A stretch of DNA of 64,000 bases from Bacteroidota bacterium (GCA_023387985.1 JAEWHC010000009.1:1375924-1439923); one strand, 5' to 3'. Numbered from the stretch's first letter, positions 42,119-52,200 are shown. Notes: generated from the letters alone by a model not told the origin. Numbers and translations are program-made.

Positions 42119-43771
42119 ATGCAAAAAAAATGTTCTTTAATTATATGCGCCTTGTTTTCAATCTGCTTTTGTTCTGAAGCCTGGACGCAGTCGCAAGGTA
42201 CGCAATTTTATCCCTGGAGTAGTGCTAACCGGTTGGCTAACCGGATGGAAATTAAAACAGCGGACAATTTTTTAACCCTGAGTGGTTCTTCGCAAAGATA
42301 TCAGCGTAGCGTTCTCGAACTGGCGGATTCCATTATGCGATCTGGTGGTGGTCAAAATGAATTTACCGCAGTGGATATTGCGCTGATGCAAAGAATGCTT
42401 AACCGCTTTGGTAAAGACCATGCCGGCGATGGCAGAAAGGGTTTTGCAAGCCGGGGAATGATGAAATCGGAAAACGATGGATTCCGCTTTGAGCTCAACC
42501 CGGTTTTGGGTCTTCAGTTCGGTTCAGAAAAAACGGATGATGGAAGTGAAAGCGTGTTTTTCCAGAGTGCTGGAGCTACCGCAAGCGGCGAACTGAACGG
42601 AAAATTTTCCTTCCAGGTTTTTGGTGCGGGAATCCGTGAGAAAGTCCCTCAATCCATTCAGCAATATTTTATTGATCACCGCGTAATTCCGGGAGCGGGA
42701 GATGTAAATTACAAGGACAAAGTTGCTTCCTATTTTGATTTCAGGGGAAATGTCGCGGCACAGATCACGCCTTATATTCGTGCAGAATTTGGCTATGGCA
42801 GGCATTTCCTGGGCAATGGATACCGGAGCCTTTATTTAAGCGATTTTTCGCCTTCACAATTATATGGTAAACTGGATACCCGCATATGGAGACTGAATTA
42901 CACCAACTATTTTTCCAGGCTTGCTCCATCCTACAATCCGGATCAAAACAAGCGTTTCGACAATAAATATTCGGTGATGCATCGTTTGAGTATGAACGTC
43001 CTGCCCTGGCTGCAATTCGGCATTTTTGAAAGCATCATTTTTTCCCGCGGTGGCGGATACGATCTCAGCTATTTGCAGCCCGTTATCTTTTTGCGCAGTA
43101 TTGAGCAACAAAACGGCAGCCCGGATAATGCCAATCTCGGAGGAGATTTTAAAATCACCATTCAGAAGCAGGCACAAATTTATGGTACGTTGTTGCTTGA
43201 CGAATTCCTGAAAGATGAAGTTTTTGGCGGCAGGCAGTGGTGGGGCAATAAACAAGGCATACAGCTTGGCGGCAAATGGGTGGATGCTTTTGGCCTTCCC
43301 AATTTTGACCTCCAGGCAGAGGTAAATAACGTAAGGCCATTTATGTACCAGTTCCGTTCACCTTTGGGCGCTTATACGCACTACCATCAGCCGCTTGCGC
43401 ATCCACTGGGAGCCAATTTTCGTGAATTTGTAGGTATCCTGAATTACCGGCCGCATAAAAACTGGAACGTTTTTGCAAGGATCAATTACTGGAACCAGGG
43501 AACGGACAGCCTATCGCTTAATTTCGGCCTCGATCCCAATGTCAGTTACAACAGCCGGATTCGTCAGCACCATTACCCTATGTTTGCCGGCGGCAAGCAA
43601 ACCGGAGTGAACGGAGCCCTTACCATTAGTTATGAGCCATTCCAGGATGCCATGATTGACCTGAGCGTGGCGGGCCGTCGGAATGAACCAGTTGGTGTAA
43701 CTGCATCGAACAGCATGATGGTTTCACTTGGTCTGCGTCTGAATATGTACCGCAGAGATTTTGATTTTTAA
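42119..43771 (+). CDS. RemB/Wzi-like outer-membrane barrel protein 1
   Basis: 550 residues with a signal peptide (1-24). The body has barrel-like strands and the family blocks 'FRGNVAAQITPYIRAEFGYGRHFLGNGYRSLYLSDFSPSQLYGKLDTRIW', 'NVLPWLQFGIFESIIFSR' and 'YHQPLAHPLGANFREFVGILNYRP'. These are seen in Bacteroidota proteins annotated as gliding motility RemB or capsule assembly Wzi-like. A role in surface polysaccharide anchoring or adhesin-dependent motility is inferred from the family. Its TAA stop directly abuts the ATG of the second copy. Paralogue of the next gene. Confidence 0.8.
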   Translation: MQKKCSLIICALFSICFCSEAWTQSQGTQFYPWSSANRLANRMEIKTADNFLTLSGSSQRYQRSVLELADSIMRSGGGQNEFTAVDIALMQRMLNRFGKDHAGDGRKGFASRGMMKSENDGFRFELNPVLGLQFGSEKTDDGSESVFFQSAGATASGELNGKFSFQVFGAGIREKVPQSIQQYFIDHRVIPGAGDVNYKDKVASYFDFRGNVAAQITPYIRAEFGYGRHFLGNGYRSLYLSDFSPSQLYGKLDTRIWRLNYTNYFSRLAPSYNPDQNKRFDNKYSVMHRLSMNVLPWLQFGIFESIIFSRGGGYDLSYLQPVIFLRSIEQQNGSPDNANLGGDFKITIQKQAQIYGTLLLDEFLKDEVFGGRQWWGNKQGIQLGGKWVDAFGLPNFDLQAEVNNVRPFMYQFRSPLGAYTHYHQPLAHPLGANFREFVGILNYRPHKNWNVFARINYWNQGTDSLSLNFGLDPNVSYNSRIRQHHYPMFAGGKQTGVNGALTISYEPFQDAMIDLSVAGRRNEPVGVTASNSMMVSLGLRLNMYRRDFDF

Positions 43772-45481
43772 ATGAAAACAAGACAACGAATGAAAAAATT
43801 ATTTGCTGGTACAGCTTTCATTTTCGCACTAATCACCATAATTTCTGCGGATGCCCAGACCACGCAATATACCTGGGGCGATAAAAGCTACATTATGCTG
43901 GAAAGGCTTGAGATTAAAGCGCAAACCGAACAGCGATTCAATACAAACCTGGTACGCCAGTTTGAACGGAAGAAAAACACCGAAGCGGCTGATTCAATCT
44001 GGCAATTGGTTCAAAACCGCAGGTTAGGGTTTGAGCTCACTGAGGTTGACCAATATTATCTTGAACGCCTGATCGCCAGCAGTGCAGAATATTCGAAGTT
44101 GGTGGATGGACCGGCTTCACTCAAAAGCAGCAAGCCGGTTGCCAGGCATTTTTGGCCCACGCCGGGCAATTTTATTGAGGTAAATACTGAAGATTTTTAC
44201 CTTTCAATCAATCCGGCTTTAAGCCAGCAGCAAAGCTTGGAAAATGATTTTGACAGCCGGGTTTATGTAAACAGCAAAGGGATGAATGCCCGTGGCCTGA
44301 TAGCCAATAAGATCGGCTTCAAAATGTTTGTTACCGACAACCAGGAACAGGGGCCCTCTCAATTCAGGGAATTCGTACAGCAACACCGGGCAGTGCCGGG
44401 CGCAGGATTCTGGAAAACCTTTAAAAACAACAAGGGGGTGGATTATATTGATGCCCGGGGAAGTGTGGATTTCAACATTACGCCTTTCATCAACACCTCT
44501 TTTGGATTTGATCAGCATTTTATTGGGGATGGATACCGCAGTATGTTCCGGTCCGATTTTTCGCCGGCTGCTTTATATCTTAGTTTACATACCCGTATTG
44601 GCAAACTGGATTATTATAACCTTTTCAATGAGCTTGTATCTTTTCCGGTAAACAGGGGAGATGTGCTTTTCAATAAGAAATATATGGCCACACATCATCT
44701 CAGTTATATGGTGAAGCCCTGGTTGAGAATAGGCATTTTTGAAAGTATGGTTTTTGCGAAGCCGAACAAATTTGACATTACATACCTTAACCCCATCATA
44801 TTGGCCAACACCGCATTTCGCAGAAAAGGCGGGGAAAACAATGCCAGTCTGGGAATGGATTTTAAAGCCAACTTTCCGTATAATTTCCAGGTTTACGGAC
44901 AATACCTTTTAGATAACCTGGATGGAAATTCCGCTGGAAAAAACGGATGGAATAACAACAATTCCTGGCAGTTGGGGGGCAAAGTAATTGACCTGTTTAC
45001 CATAGAGGATCTTGATGCACAAGTGGAAGTGAACCAGGTGAGGCCCTTTACTTATGCCAGGCCCGATTCGGTTTCACAATTTACCAGCTATCTGCAACCG
45101 CTGGCGCATCCTTTGGGAGCCAATTTTAAAGAATACATTGGCATTTTGCGGTACCGGCCTTTTCCAAAATGGCTTGCTCAGGCAAAACTGATTTGGTGGA
45201 AACAAGGGGTGGATAGCGAAGATCGTGTAGTGGGAAGTAACCCGAACAAACTTACCGTCGAACGCAACGGTGATACCGGTTTCGAACTCTACACCGGTGA
45301 ACCGCTCAAGGTACTGAATGCAAGCGGGTTGATCTCCTATGAAATCAGGGAGAACCTGTTTCTGGAAGGAATGGGAATGCTCAGGTTGCAGAAAAAAGGA
45401 AACCCGGAGGTAAAAAAGAATACAATAATGGCCACGGCAGGCATAAGATGGAATATGTTCCGAAGGTCTTATGAATATTAA
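43772..45481 (+). CDS. RemB/Wzi-like outer-membrane barrel protein 2
   Basis: 569 residues with a signal peptide ending 'ITIISADAQ'; start at ATG 43772 or 43790. Blocks parallel those of the first copy: 'ARGSVDFNITPFINTSFGFDQHFIGDGYRSMFRSDFSPAALYLSLHTRIG', 'MVKPWLRIGIFESMVFAK', 'YLQPLAHPLGANFKEYIGILRYRP' and a C-terminal 'GIRWNMFRRSYEY' matching 'GLRLNMYRRDFDF'. Clearly an old tandem duplication, since overall identity by eye is moderate and the lengths differ. The two abut with no gap and must be co-transcribed. Confidence 0.8.
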   Translation: MKTRQRMKKLFAGTAFIFALITIISADAQTTQYTWGDKSYIMLERLEIKAQTEQRFNTNLVRQFERKKNTEAADSIWQLVQNRRLGFELTEVDQYYLERLIASSAEYSKLVDGPASLKSSKPVARHFWPTPGNFIEVNTEDFYLSINPALSQQQSLENDFDSRVYVNSKGMNARGLIANKIGFKMFVTDNQEQGPSQFREFVQQHRAVPGAGFWKTFKNNKGVDYIDARGSVDFNITPFINTSFGFDQHFIGDGYRSMFRSDFSPAALYLSLHTRIGKLDYYNLFNELVSFPVNRGDVLFNKKYMATHHLSYMVKPWLRIGIFESMVFAKPNKFDITYLNPIILANTAFRRKGGENNASLGMDFKANFPYNFQVYGQYLLDNLDGNSAGKNGWNNNNSWQLGGKVIDLFTIEDLDAQVEVNQVRPFTYARPDSVSQFTSYLQPLAHPLGANFKEYIGILRYRPFPKWLAQAKLIWWKQGVDSEDRVVGSNPNKLTVERNGDTGFELYTGEPLKVLNASGLISYEIRENLFLEGMGMLRLQKKGNPEVKKNTIMATAGIRWNMFRRSYEY

Positions 45482-45527
45482 AGGAGCAGCCTTCTGCAGG
45501 TTTGAACCGCCCGGAAAATTTTATTCT

Positions 45528-46469
45528 TTATAATTTTTCGGAGATCTTCCCGATTAACCCGGTTTCGATGATCCGGACAGCCTCAACAATCATATTGCAA
45601 TAGGCTTCCTGCCTGGAAACGCCATGGGCGATAAGTACCGGTTTTTCCACGCCGAGGATTGGGGTGCCCCCGTATTCTTCAAAATCGAACCTCCTCAGGT
45701 AATCGTGGTTAATTCCCTGGCTGTTCATCACCGGATGCAGGCTCTCCAGCAATTTGAGCAGGATATTGCCGGTAAATCCATCGCAAACAATTACATCAAC
45801 CGTGTCTTTCAAAACGTCGCGGCCTTCCACATTCCCGTAGAAATTGATTTTGGTATTGGCCTTCAGCAGGGGATAACTTTCCCTGGCGAGCAAATCGCCC
45901 TTTCCTTCTTCTTCTCCTATATTCAGCAGTCCCACTTTAGGATTTTCGATGCCCAGGATCTCTTTTGCATACAATGATCCGATTACGGCAAACTGGTTAA
46001 TATTTTCTGGTTTGCAATCACTGTGAATGCCTACATCAAGCAGGAACCCGGTTTTGCCTCCCGGGCGTGGTAGTACGGTGCCGATGGTAGGGCGGATAAC
46101 ATGAGGAGACGTTTTGAGGGTAAACATGGCGCCGGCCATCATCGCTCCAGTATTGCCGGCACTGGCAAAAGCATCAGCCATACCGGTAGCAAGCAGGTAA
46201 AAACCTTTGGAAATGCTGCTGTCGGGTTTGCTTTTAAGCGCTTTGGCAGGGCTTTCGTTATAGCCGATCTTTTCAGAACAATGGATGACCTCAAATTGTG
46301 CATCCTCCAGCTCCGGAAATTCGGGGAGCAAAGTGCGAATCTCCGCTTCATTGCCAAGCATCAGGATTTTGGCCTGGCTGCCGGAATTTTCCTGGTAATA
46401 TTGTTGAATGCCCGCAAGCACTTCACGTGGCGCGTAGTCACCTCCCATTAAATCCAATGCAATATTCAT
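45528..46469 (-). CDS. plsX: Phosphate acyltransferase
   Basis: 313 residues from ATG 46469. PlsX converts acyl-ACP and phosphate to acyl-phosphate, the donor for PlsY. Motifs: 'IALDLMGGDYAPREVLAGI', 'SKGFYLLATGMADAFASAGNTGAMMAGAMFTL', 'RPTIGTVLPRPGGKTGFLLDVG', 'NPKVGLLNIGEEEGKGD', 'FYGNVEGRDVLKDTVDVIVCDGFTGNILLKLLES' and 'VEAVRIIETGLIGKISEKL'. A frame from 46499 adds ten residues that do not fit. Last of the DUF177-rpmF-plsX cluster. Confidence 0.94.
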   Translation of the reverse strand: MNIALDLMGGDYAPREVLAGIQQYYQENSGSQAKILMLGNEAEIRTLLPEFPELEDAQFEVIHCSEKIGYNESPAKALKSKPDSSISKGFYLLATGMADAFASAGNTGAMMAGAMFTLKTSPHVIRPTIGTVLPRPGGKTGFLLDVGIHSDCKPENINQFAVIGSLYAKEILGIENPKVGLLNIGEEEGKGDLLARESYPLLKANTKINFYGNVEGRDVLKDTVDVIVCDGFTGNILLKLLESLHPVMNSQGINHDYLRRFDFEEYGGTPILGVEKPVLIAHGVSRQEAYCNMIVEAVRIIETGLIGKISEKL

Positions 46470-46485
46470 CTGAAATCTAAGGTAA

Positions 46486-46520
46486 TAAAAAGGTGACACC
46501 TCTCAATGAAAAGGGTCACC
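46486..46520 (-). terminator. Partial terminator or attenuator between rpmF and plsX
   Basis: On the minus strand GGTGACCC (46520-46513) pairs with GGTGTCACC (46500-46492), with one mismatch, and is followed by TTTTTATT. It lies 25 bp after the rpmF stop and just before the plsX ATG, so it may lower plsX expression relative to L32. Confidence 0.45.
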
Positions 46521-46544
46521 AACAAGCAGTCCGGTTAAAATATT

Positions 46545-46739
46545 TTATTTCTTGATCGGAGAGTTTTCCGCTAAAACCTGGCCACGGTAGTACAATTTAC
46601 CTTCGCTTACATGGGCGCGGTGGCGAACATGGGTTTCACCTGTAGTGCTGTCAACGCTAAGGGTAGTAGGCAAAGCTTTATAATGCGTACGGCGTTTTGC
46701 GCTGCGTTGCTGGCTATGGCGTCTTTTAGGATTTGGCAT
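46545..46739 (-). CDS. rpmF: 50S ribosomal protein L32
   Basis: 64 residues: 'MPNPKRRHSQQRSAKRRTHYKALPTTLSVDSTTGETHVRHRAHVSEGKLYYRGQVL'. The N-terminal 'PNPKRRHSQQRSAKRRTHYK' is the family mark. It lacks the four zinc-binding cysteines of C+ forms, so it is the C- type. It sits between the DUF177 gene (22 bp upstream) and plsX, a widely conserved order that ties ribosome and lipid synthesis. Confidence 0.95.
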   Translation of the reverse strand: MPNPKRRHSQQRSAKRRTHYKALPTTLSVDSTTGETHVRHRAHVSEGKLYYRGQVLAENSPIKK

Positions 46740-46761
46740 ATTGGTATAATTTAATGGTCAA

Positions 46762-47307
46762 TTAATTGTTATCGGTTTTTTTGAATTTTTCAAGGTCTTT
46801 CCAGATCGCATGCCCCTGGTTTTCGCCCGGTTTCATTTCTTCCAGTTTCTTTAGAACTTCCATATTGCAATGTGGCCCGCCAATTTCTTTTTCAGAACAC
46901 ATTTTAGTCATCGGCAGGCTCAGGTTTATGAATTCATAGATCCAGTCTGCAACATGCAAATGGGTTTCATTGCGATGAATGTAATAGATATCCGGGTCTT
47001 CTTCCTGCTCGTTCATCTCATCCGGGTTGTCCACCATCTTCACAATCAGGTTGAACTCGTCCCATAACGATAGCGGAAGATTGTTGCCACAACGATCGCA
47101 AATCACCTCCACTTGACCGCCAATTTCAAATTTCAGTTGAAAAAAGCCCGTCTTCTTGTCGAGGGTCAGCCTGACGGTAGCATCCGCATGCTGAAAATCC
47201 TGTTCATCGTACTCCTTAAAGAACTTGTCGGTTATTTGGTACTCATAAACATGTGCGCCGGGCTTCAATCCTACAAAAGCAATATCAAATTCCCTATGTC
47301 CATTCAT
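46762..47307 (-). CDS. DUF177 / YceD-family protein (23S rRNA accumulation)
   Basis: 181 residues. 'DKKTGFFQLKFEIGGQVEVICDRCGNNLPLSLWDEFNLIV' holds the conserved C-D-R-C pair and is the centre of the DUF177 family; 'IYYIHRNETHLHVADWIYEFINLSLPMTKMCSE' is the second conserved block. E. coli YceD is needed for normal 23S rRNA levels. Position before rpmF and plsX is the usual one for this family and supports the call. First gene of the cluster. Confidence 0.88.
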   Translation of the reverse strand: MNGHREFDIAFVGLKPGAHVYEYQITDKFFKEYDEQDFQHADATVRLTLDKKTGFFQLKFEIGGQVEVICDRCGNNLPLSLWDEFNLIVKMVDNPDEMNEQEEDPDIYYIHRNETHLHVADWIYEFINLSLPMTKMCSEKEIGGPHCNMEVLKKLEEMKPGENQGHAIWKDLEKFKKTDNN

Positions 47308-47328
47308 ACCCCTTCCAAATTAGGTTTG

Positions 47329-47336
47329 CAAAGGTA
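47329..47336 (-). promoter_or_regulatory. Candidate -7 box for the DUF177-rpmF-plsX cluster
   Basis: Minus strand reads TACCTTTG (exact TAnnTTTG), 21 bp before the ATG at 47307. A TTTC (complement of 47356-47359) lies at about the right distance for a weak -33 element. Confidence 0.5.
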
Positions 47337-47507
47337 GTATAATTTAAATTACACTGAAATTTTATATCAGTATCGTAGTTGAAATCTATGGATTTTTACA
47401 AATTTTATCAATTTGGCGGGCAAATCTAATACATTTTGAATGTTTTAGGAGTTGATTGGCTTTCTTTACCATCCCATCAAACTTTTAAAACGTAGATGTA
47501 TGTGAAG

Positions 47508-48059
47508 ATGAAAACCATGAAAATTATTGTCACCGGCATTTTTCTGCTCTTCTTTGGCCTTCCGGTGCAGACGGAAGCACAGATACTGGAAATGCGGAGC
47601 CCCGAAGTTCCTGAGATTCACCTGCCATCAGTCTCGGGGGATTCCATTAGCCTGAACAGTTTAAGGGGCAAAGTGGTGTTGCTCGATTTCTGGGCAAGTT
47701 GGTGCGGTCCATGCCGGTACAAAAACAAAACGGTTTTCCGCCAGGTATACAATAAATATAAAGGCCCGGCATTTGAAATGCTGGCCGTTTCAGTAGATAC
47801 GGATAAAAAGGCCTGGGAAAAGGCGATTCAGAAAGACAAGGCGGACTGGTTGCAGGTCATCGATCCCGGAAATTTCAATTCTCCAACAGCCCGGCAGTGG
47901 CAAATCCTTTATTTGCCATCGACTTTCCTTATCGATAAAAATGGACAAATTGTGGCGGTCGACCCATCGCAACAAGACCTTGAACGGCTCATTCCGGTGC
48001 TTCAACTGGAAAGCTACCAACCCATTAAGGGAAAGCAAATTCTCGAAATAGAAATGTAA
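47508..48059 (+). CDS. Exported thioredoxin-like (TlpA/ResA-type) oxidoreductase
   Basis: 183 residues from ATG 47508 (ATGs at 47496 and 47517 are also possible), with signal peptide 'IIVTGIFLLFFGLPVQTEAQ'. The thioredoxin domain has 'VVLLDFWASWCGPCRYKNKTVFRQVYNKYK' with the WCGPC active site, and the cis-Pro in 'YLPSTFLID'. It reduces or isomerises disulphides in the periplasm. The domain is of the TlpA/AhpC-TSA form found in many Bacteroidota envelope proteins. It is upstream of the metal-efflux genes and may be independent of them. Confidence 0.88.
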   Translation: MKTMKIIVTGIFLLFFGLPVQTEAQILEMRSPEVPEIHLPSVSGDSISLNSLRGKVVLLDFWASWCGPCRYKNKTVFRQVYNKYKGPAFEMLAVSVDTDKKAWEKAIQKDKADWLQVIDPGNFNSPTARQWQILYLPSTFLIDKNGQIVAVDPSQQDLERLIPVLQLESYQPIKGKQILEIEM

Positions 48060-48116
48060 ACAGATTAAATGCTTTATAAAACTGAATTGTTGCCGGGCGC
48101 AATCAGATAAACTGAT

Positions 48117-48124
48117 TAATTTTG
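48117..48124 (+). promoter_or_regulatory. Candidate -7 box of the HMA gene
   Basis: TAATTTTG is an exact TAnnTTTG match 28 bp before the ATG at 48153. TTGTTG at 48087-48092 could be a -33 element but is somewhat too far. Confidence 0.45.
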
Positions 48125-48152
48125 CCCTGCTGAAAAGAAAAACCAATAAAAT

Positions 48153-48482
48153 ATGAAAAAGTACCTGACCCTCTTTCTCGCTGCATTCTTCTTTAATGCA
48201 GGTGTATTGTTTGCCCAAACCACCTCAACGGTGGAAGTGAAAGGAAACTGCGGCATGTGTAAAACACGAATTGAGAAAGCTGCGCTCAAGGCCGGTGCGG
48301 AAAAAGCCACCTGGGATACAAAGTCCAAAATGCTGGAACTGGTAATCTCCAAAAAGGACCTGAAAGTGGAAGATATTCAGAAAGCCATAGCTGAAGTTGG
48401 CCACGATACCGGCGAATTTATCGCAACGGATGAAGCCTACAACGCATTGCACAGCTGCTGCAAGTACAGGGATAAAAAATAA
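48153..48482 (+). CDS. Exported HMA heavy-metal-binding protein
   Basis: 109 residues. Signal peptide (1-21, 'FLAAFFFNAGVLFAQ') then a single HMA ferredoxin-like domain: 'STVEVKGNCGMCKTRIEKAALKAGAEKATWDTKSKMLELVISKKDLKVEDIQKAIAEVGHDTG'. The C-x-x-C at Cys33-Cys36 should bind a soft metal such as Cu(I). A second Cys pair follows near the end ('HSCCKYRDKK'). Unlike cytoplasmic CopZ it is exported, so it would hand over metal in the periplasm, perhaps to the RND system encoded 0.7 kb downstream (inference). It has its own terminator. Confidence 0.87.
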   Translation: MKKYLTLFLAAFFFNAGVLFAQTTSTVEVKGNCGMCKTRIEKAALKAGAEKATWDTKSKMLELVISKKDLKVEDIQKAIAEVGHDTGEFIATDEAYNALHSCCKYRDKK

Positions 48483-48507
48483 CCTGCCTGAGCATTAAAT
48501 AATTTGG

Positions 48508-48532
48508 CCGGAGCAAAGTGCTCCGGTTTTTT
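48508..48532 (+). terminator. Rho-independent terminator of the HMA gene
   Basis: A perfect 8-bp stem, CCGGAGCA (48508-48515) with TGCTCCGG (48519-48526), loop AAG, followed by six T (48527-48532). Confidence 0.9.
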
Positions 48533-48750
48533 ATTAAAGAAAAGAACCGGAGGAATACCTGGCTGGATGTAATTTTTTGAAAAGCATAAGTCTCCAAGCA
48601 CCATTTAAGGTATTTAAGGGATTTCAACCGCGCTATGTTTTTATATATGAAATGGTTTCTGATGAACGAAAAACTCTAAGTGCAAAATTGGGATTCTGTT
48701 CAAGATACTGTTTATTGATAAATGTCATATATAGTGTTGGGTCAAAATCC

Positions 48751-48758
48751 TATTTTTG
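48751..48758 (+). promoter_or_regulatory. Candidate -7 box before the small exported protein and pump genes
   Basis: TATTTTTG is an exact TAnnTTTG match ending six bases before the ATG at 48765, giving a nearly leaderless mRNA. No -33 element found. Confidence 0.35.
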
Positions 48759-48764
48759 TTTGTC

Positions 48765-49145
48765 ATGCGCAAGCTTCCGGCAATACTGTTAATGCTGCTT
48801 TACCTCACAAGCTCTACCGAGTTTTACCAGGTACTTAAGCTCCCGCTGCTGGTCAGCCATTTTTTTGACCACAAGGGCGATGATCCTTCGTTAAGCGTAA
48901 AAAATTTCCTGGTCATGCATTATGGAAATCATGGAATGGATAATGATTACCAGAAGGACATGCAATTGCCTTTTAAAACGCATGCTGAAAATTCCAATAT
49001 ATCGGCATCGAATATTCCGGCCGGCATAGTCAGTTTGCAGGACAACAAATTTGCCCTGCAGGAAGCAGCTTCTAATCCCGGGGGCCAGAATTTTGATCCA
49101 CGGGAAGCGCCCAATGCAATTTTTCAGCCTCCCCGGAGCATATAG
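48765..49145 (+). CDS. Small exported protein linked to RND metal efflux
   Basis: 126 residues from ATG 48765. A hydrophobic start 'LPAILLMLLYLTSSTEFYQVLKLPLLVSHFFDHKGDDPSLSVKNFLVMHYGNHGMDNDYQKDMQLPFKTH' resembles a short Bacteroidota family that I recall next to CusA/CzcA pumps (pattern L-K-L-P-x-L-x-x-H-F/Y-x-x-H-K...L-x-M-H-Y). The His-rich character (HF, DHK, MHY, NHG, KTH) suits metal binding, but that is only a suggestion. The C-terminal half is low complexity (Asn, Pro, Ala). It lies 69 bp before the pump gene on the same strand. Confidence 0.7.
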   Translation: MRKLPAILLMLLYLTSSTEFYQVLKLPLLVSHFFDHKGDDPSLSVKNFLVMHYGNHGMDNDYQKDMQLPFKTHAENSNISASNIPAGIVSLQDNKFALQEAASNPGGQNFDPREAPNAIFQPPRSI

Positions 49146-49214
49146 TCTTCCAGCCATTTATTAGCATGCCGGTTTTCCGGTGATTTCTAAATTTATTGAT
49201 ACGCAAAGACTTTT

Positions 49215-52200
49215 ATGCTAAATGCAATTATCCAGTTTTCATTAAAGAATAAACTCATTGTTATTCTTGCTGTATTGGCTCTTGTCATAGCAGGCATAAT
49301 CAATCTGACCAGGCTATCCATTGATGCCTTACCAGATATTACCAGCAACCAGGTACAGGTGATCACATCAAGTCCTTCGCTGGCAGCGCCTGAGATAGAA
49401 CGGTTGGTCACATTCACCGTTGAGCAACAGTGTGCAAACATCCAGGGCATTACTCAAATGAGAAGCATTTCCCGCTTTGGACTTTCAGTAGTAACGATTG
49501 TTTTTGACGACAATGTGGATATTTACTGGGCAAGGCAACAGGTTGCCGAACGCCTGGGAGATATTAAAGAAAACATTCCCCAGAGTGCAGGAACGCCCAT
49601 TATGGCGCCACTCACCACCGGCCTCGGCGAGGTTTACCAGTACATTGTAAAACCGGCACCTGGCTACGAATCGAAGTATGACCTTGCGGACCTGCGGACC
49701 ATCCAGGACTGGATCATTCGCCGCCAGTTGCTTGGCACCCCGGGTGTGGCTGATGTCAGCAGTTTCGGGGGCAATCTGAAGCAATACGAAATAGCTTTTA
49801 CTCCCCAAAAGCTGAACGCCATGAACGTAACCCTGGATGAATTGTATACCGCCCTGGCGGAAAACAATGAAAACAGCGGCGGGAGTTATATTGAAAAAAA
49901 CAACCAGGCTTTATTTATACGTACAGAAGGTTTATTGCAAAACATCAGCGATATCCAGAATGTAGTGGTTAAAACAAACCCCGGCGGCAATCCTGTTTTT
50001 GTGCGGGACGTGGCCACCGTGCAAATAGGCCGTGCCCGCAGGTATGGAGCACTGGTTGACGGATCGAAAGGTGAAGTAAGCGGCGCGGTGGTCCTTATGC
50101 TCAAAGGTGCGAATGGCCTGCAGGTAATCAACCAGCTCAAAAAGAAAATGGAGCAGGTCAGCAAAATCCTTCCGGAAGGCATAGTGGTTGAAGTATTTTA
50201 TGACCGGAGTAAACTGGTGAACCGGGCGATCAAAACCGTTCAGAAAAACCTGGCCGAAGGCGCCCTCATTGTAATATTTATCCTGGTGCTGTTCCTCGGA
50301 AATTTACGTGCCGGACTCATTGTGGCATCGGTCATCCCATTAGCCATGTTATTTGCCATCATTATGATGAACCTGTTCAAGGTATCGGGTAACCTGATGA
50401 GCCTGGGAGCGCTCGACTTCGGCCTCATCGTGGATGGAGCGGTAATTATTGTAGAAGCCGTACTTCACCAGTTGCATGTACGGCATCATAAACTTGGACC
50501 AACGCAGCTTACCGCGGCGGAAATGGATCGTGAAGTTGGCCGTTCTGCAAGCAAAATGATGAACTCGGCCATGTTTGGCCAAATCATCATCCTCATTGTT
50601 TATTTCCCCATACTTGCGCTTGTTGGCGTAGAAGGAAAGATGTTCAGGCCTATGGCCCAAACGGTAAGCTTTGCGCTAATTGGCGCGGCGCTGCTGTCTC
50701 TCACCTATGTACCGGTCATGACCTCACTGGGACTAAACAAAAAGCTCCAATTCAAACTCAGCCTGGCAGATAGATTTATGAATTGGCTTGAAAAAATGTA
50801 TTTGCCCGCGCTCCGTTTCGGGATCAAAAAGAAATGGGCCATTCTCGGCAGCGTGTTGTTGGTTTTCCTTTTCAGCCTGCTGATAATGAACCGGCTTGGT
50901 GGTGAATTCATTCCGGAAATGGAAGAAGGTGATTTTGCCGTGGATACACGGTTGTTAACCGGAGCCTCGCTGGAGTCGAGCATAGACTATGCGCAAAAAG
51001 CGGCTGCATTGTTGGAACAAAACTTCCCAGAGGTGGAGAAAATTGTTAGCCGGGTGGGAGCGAGTGAAATCCCGACCGATCCCATGCCGATTGAAATGGG
51101 GGATTTAATTATTTTATTGAAAGACAAAAAGACATGGACCTCTGCCCAATCTTTTGATGAAATGGCCGATACCATGAGCCGGGTGCTTGAAAGAATACCC
51201 GGATTGTCTGCCGGTTTCCAGTTTCCTGTGCAAATGCGTTTCAATGAGTTGATCTCCGGGGCAAGGCAGGATGTGGTGGTAAAAATATTCGGCGAAGATT
51301 TGGATACACTGGCAGCTTATGCTGCACGAATTGGGCATGTGGTTGAAAAGGTTGAAGGTGCAAGTGATGTTTACGTGGAATCGGTTACCGGATTGCCACA
51401 GGTGGCGGTGAAAATGGACCGGAATGCCATGGCCTTGTACGGCGTTTCGGCAGTACAGATCAACAACGCGGTACTGAGTGGTTTTGCAGGAAGATCAGCA
51501 GGATTGATCTACGAAAATGAACAACGCTACGATATGGTGGTGCGACTTGATAAAAGCCAGCGAAGTGGCGTGGAAGATGTGGAGAAAATCCTGATCCAGA
51601 CTGGCTTGGGAGGCAGCATTCCCTTGCACCAGTTGGCAAGGATAGAAGTAAGTGAAGGACCGAACCAAATTCAAAGGGAAAACGCAAAACGGCGTATTAT
51701 GGTGGCATTCAACGTGCGTGGCAAGGATGTGGAATCGGTGGTGAATGATCTTGAAAGCCGGATCAATGCGGAAGTGAAAATGCCCCCAGGTTACCTGATC
51801 CACTATGGCGGGGCATTTGAAAACCTGAAAACTGCTACAACCCGCCTGGCAATTGCGGTACCGGCAGCGCTGGTCCTGATCTTACTGCTGCTTTACTTTG
51901 CCTTTGGCAAAATGAAATATGCATTACTCATTTTTACAGCCATTCCGCTTTCGGCCATTGGCGGAATATTCGCGTTGTGGACGAGGGGAATGCCTTTCAG
52001 TATTTCTGCCGGTGTCGGTTTTATCGCGCTGTTTGGCGTGGCGGTATTGAACGGAATAGTCTTGATTGCGGAATTTAACCGCCAGCGCGAACTGGAGGGC
52101 ATGAAGCCCATACAAGCCGTGATTCGAGGTACGGTGACCCGCCTGCGACCGGTGTTGATGACAGCTTCAGTTGCCTCATTCGGTTTTTTGCCCATGGCTT

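Noticed and set aside
48577..48792. 71-codon frame starting with TTG between the HMA gene and the small exported protein
   Set aside because: Non-ATG start, no signal or domain, and it overlaps the start of the better-supported gene at 48765.
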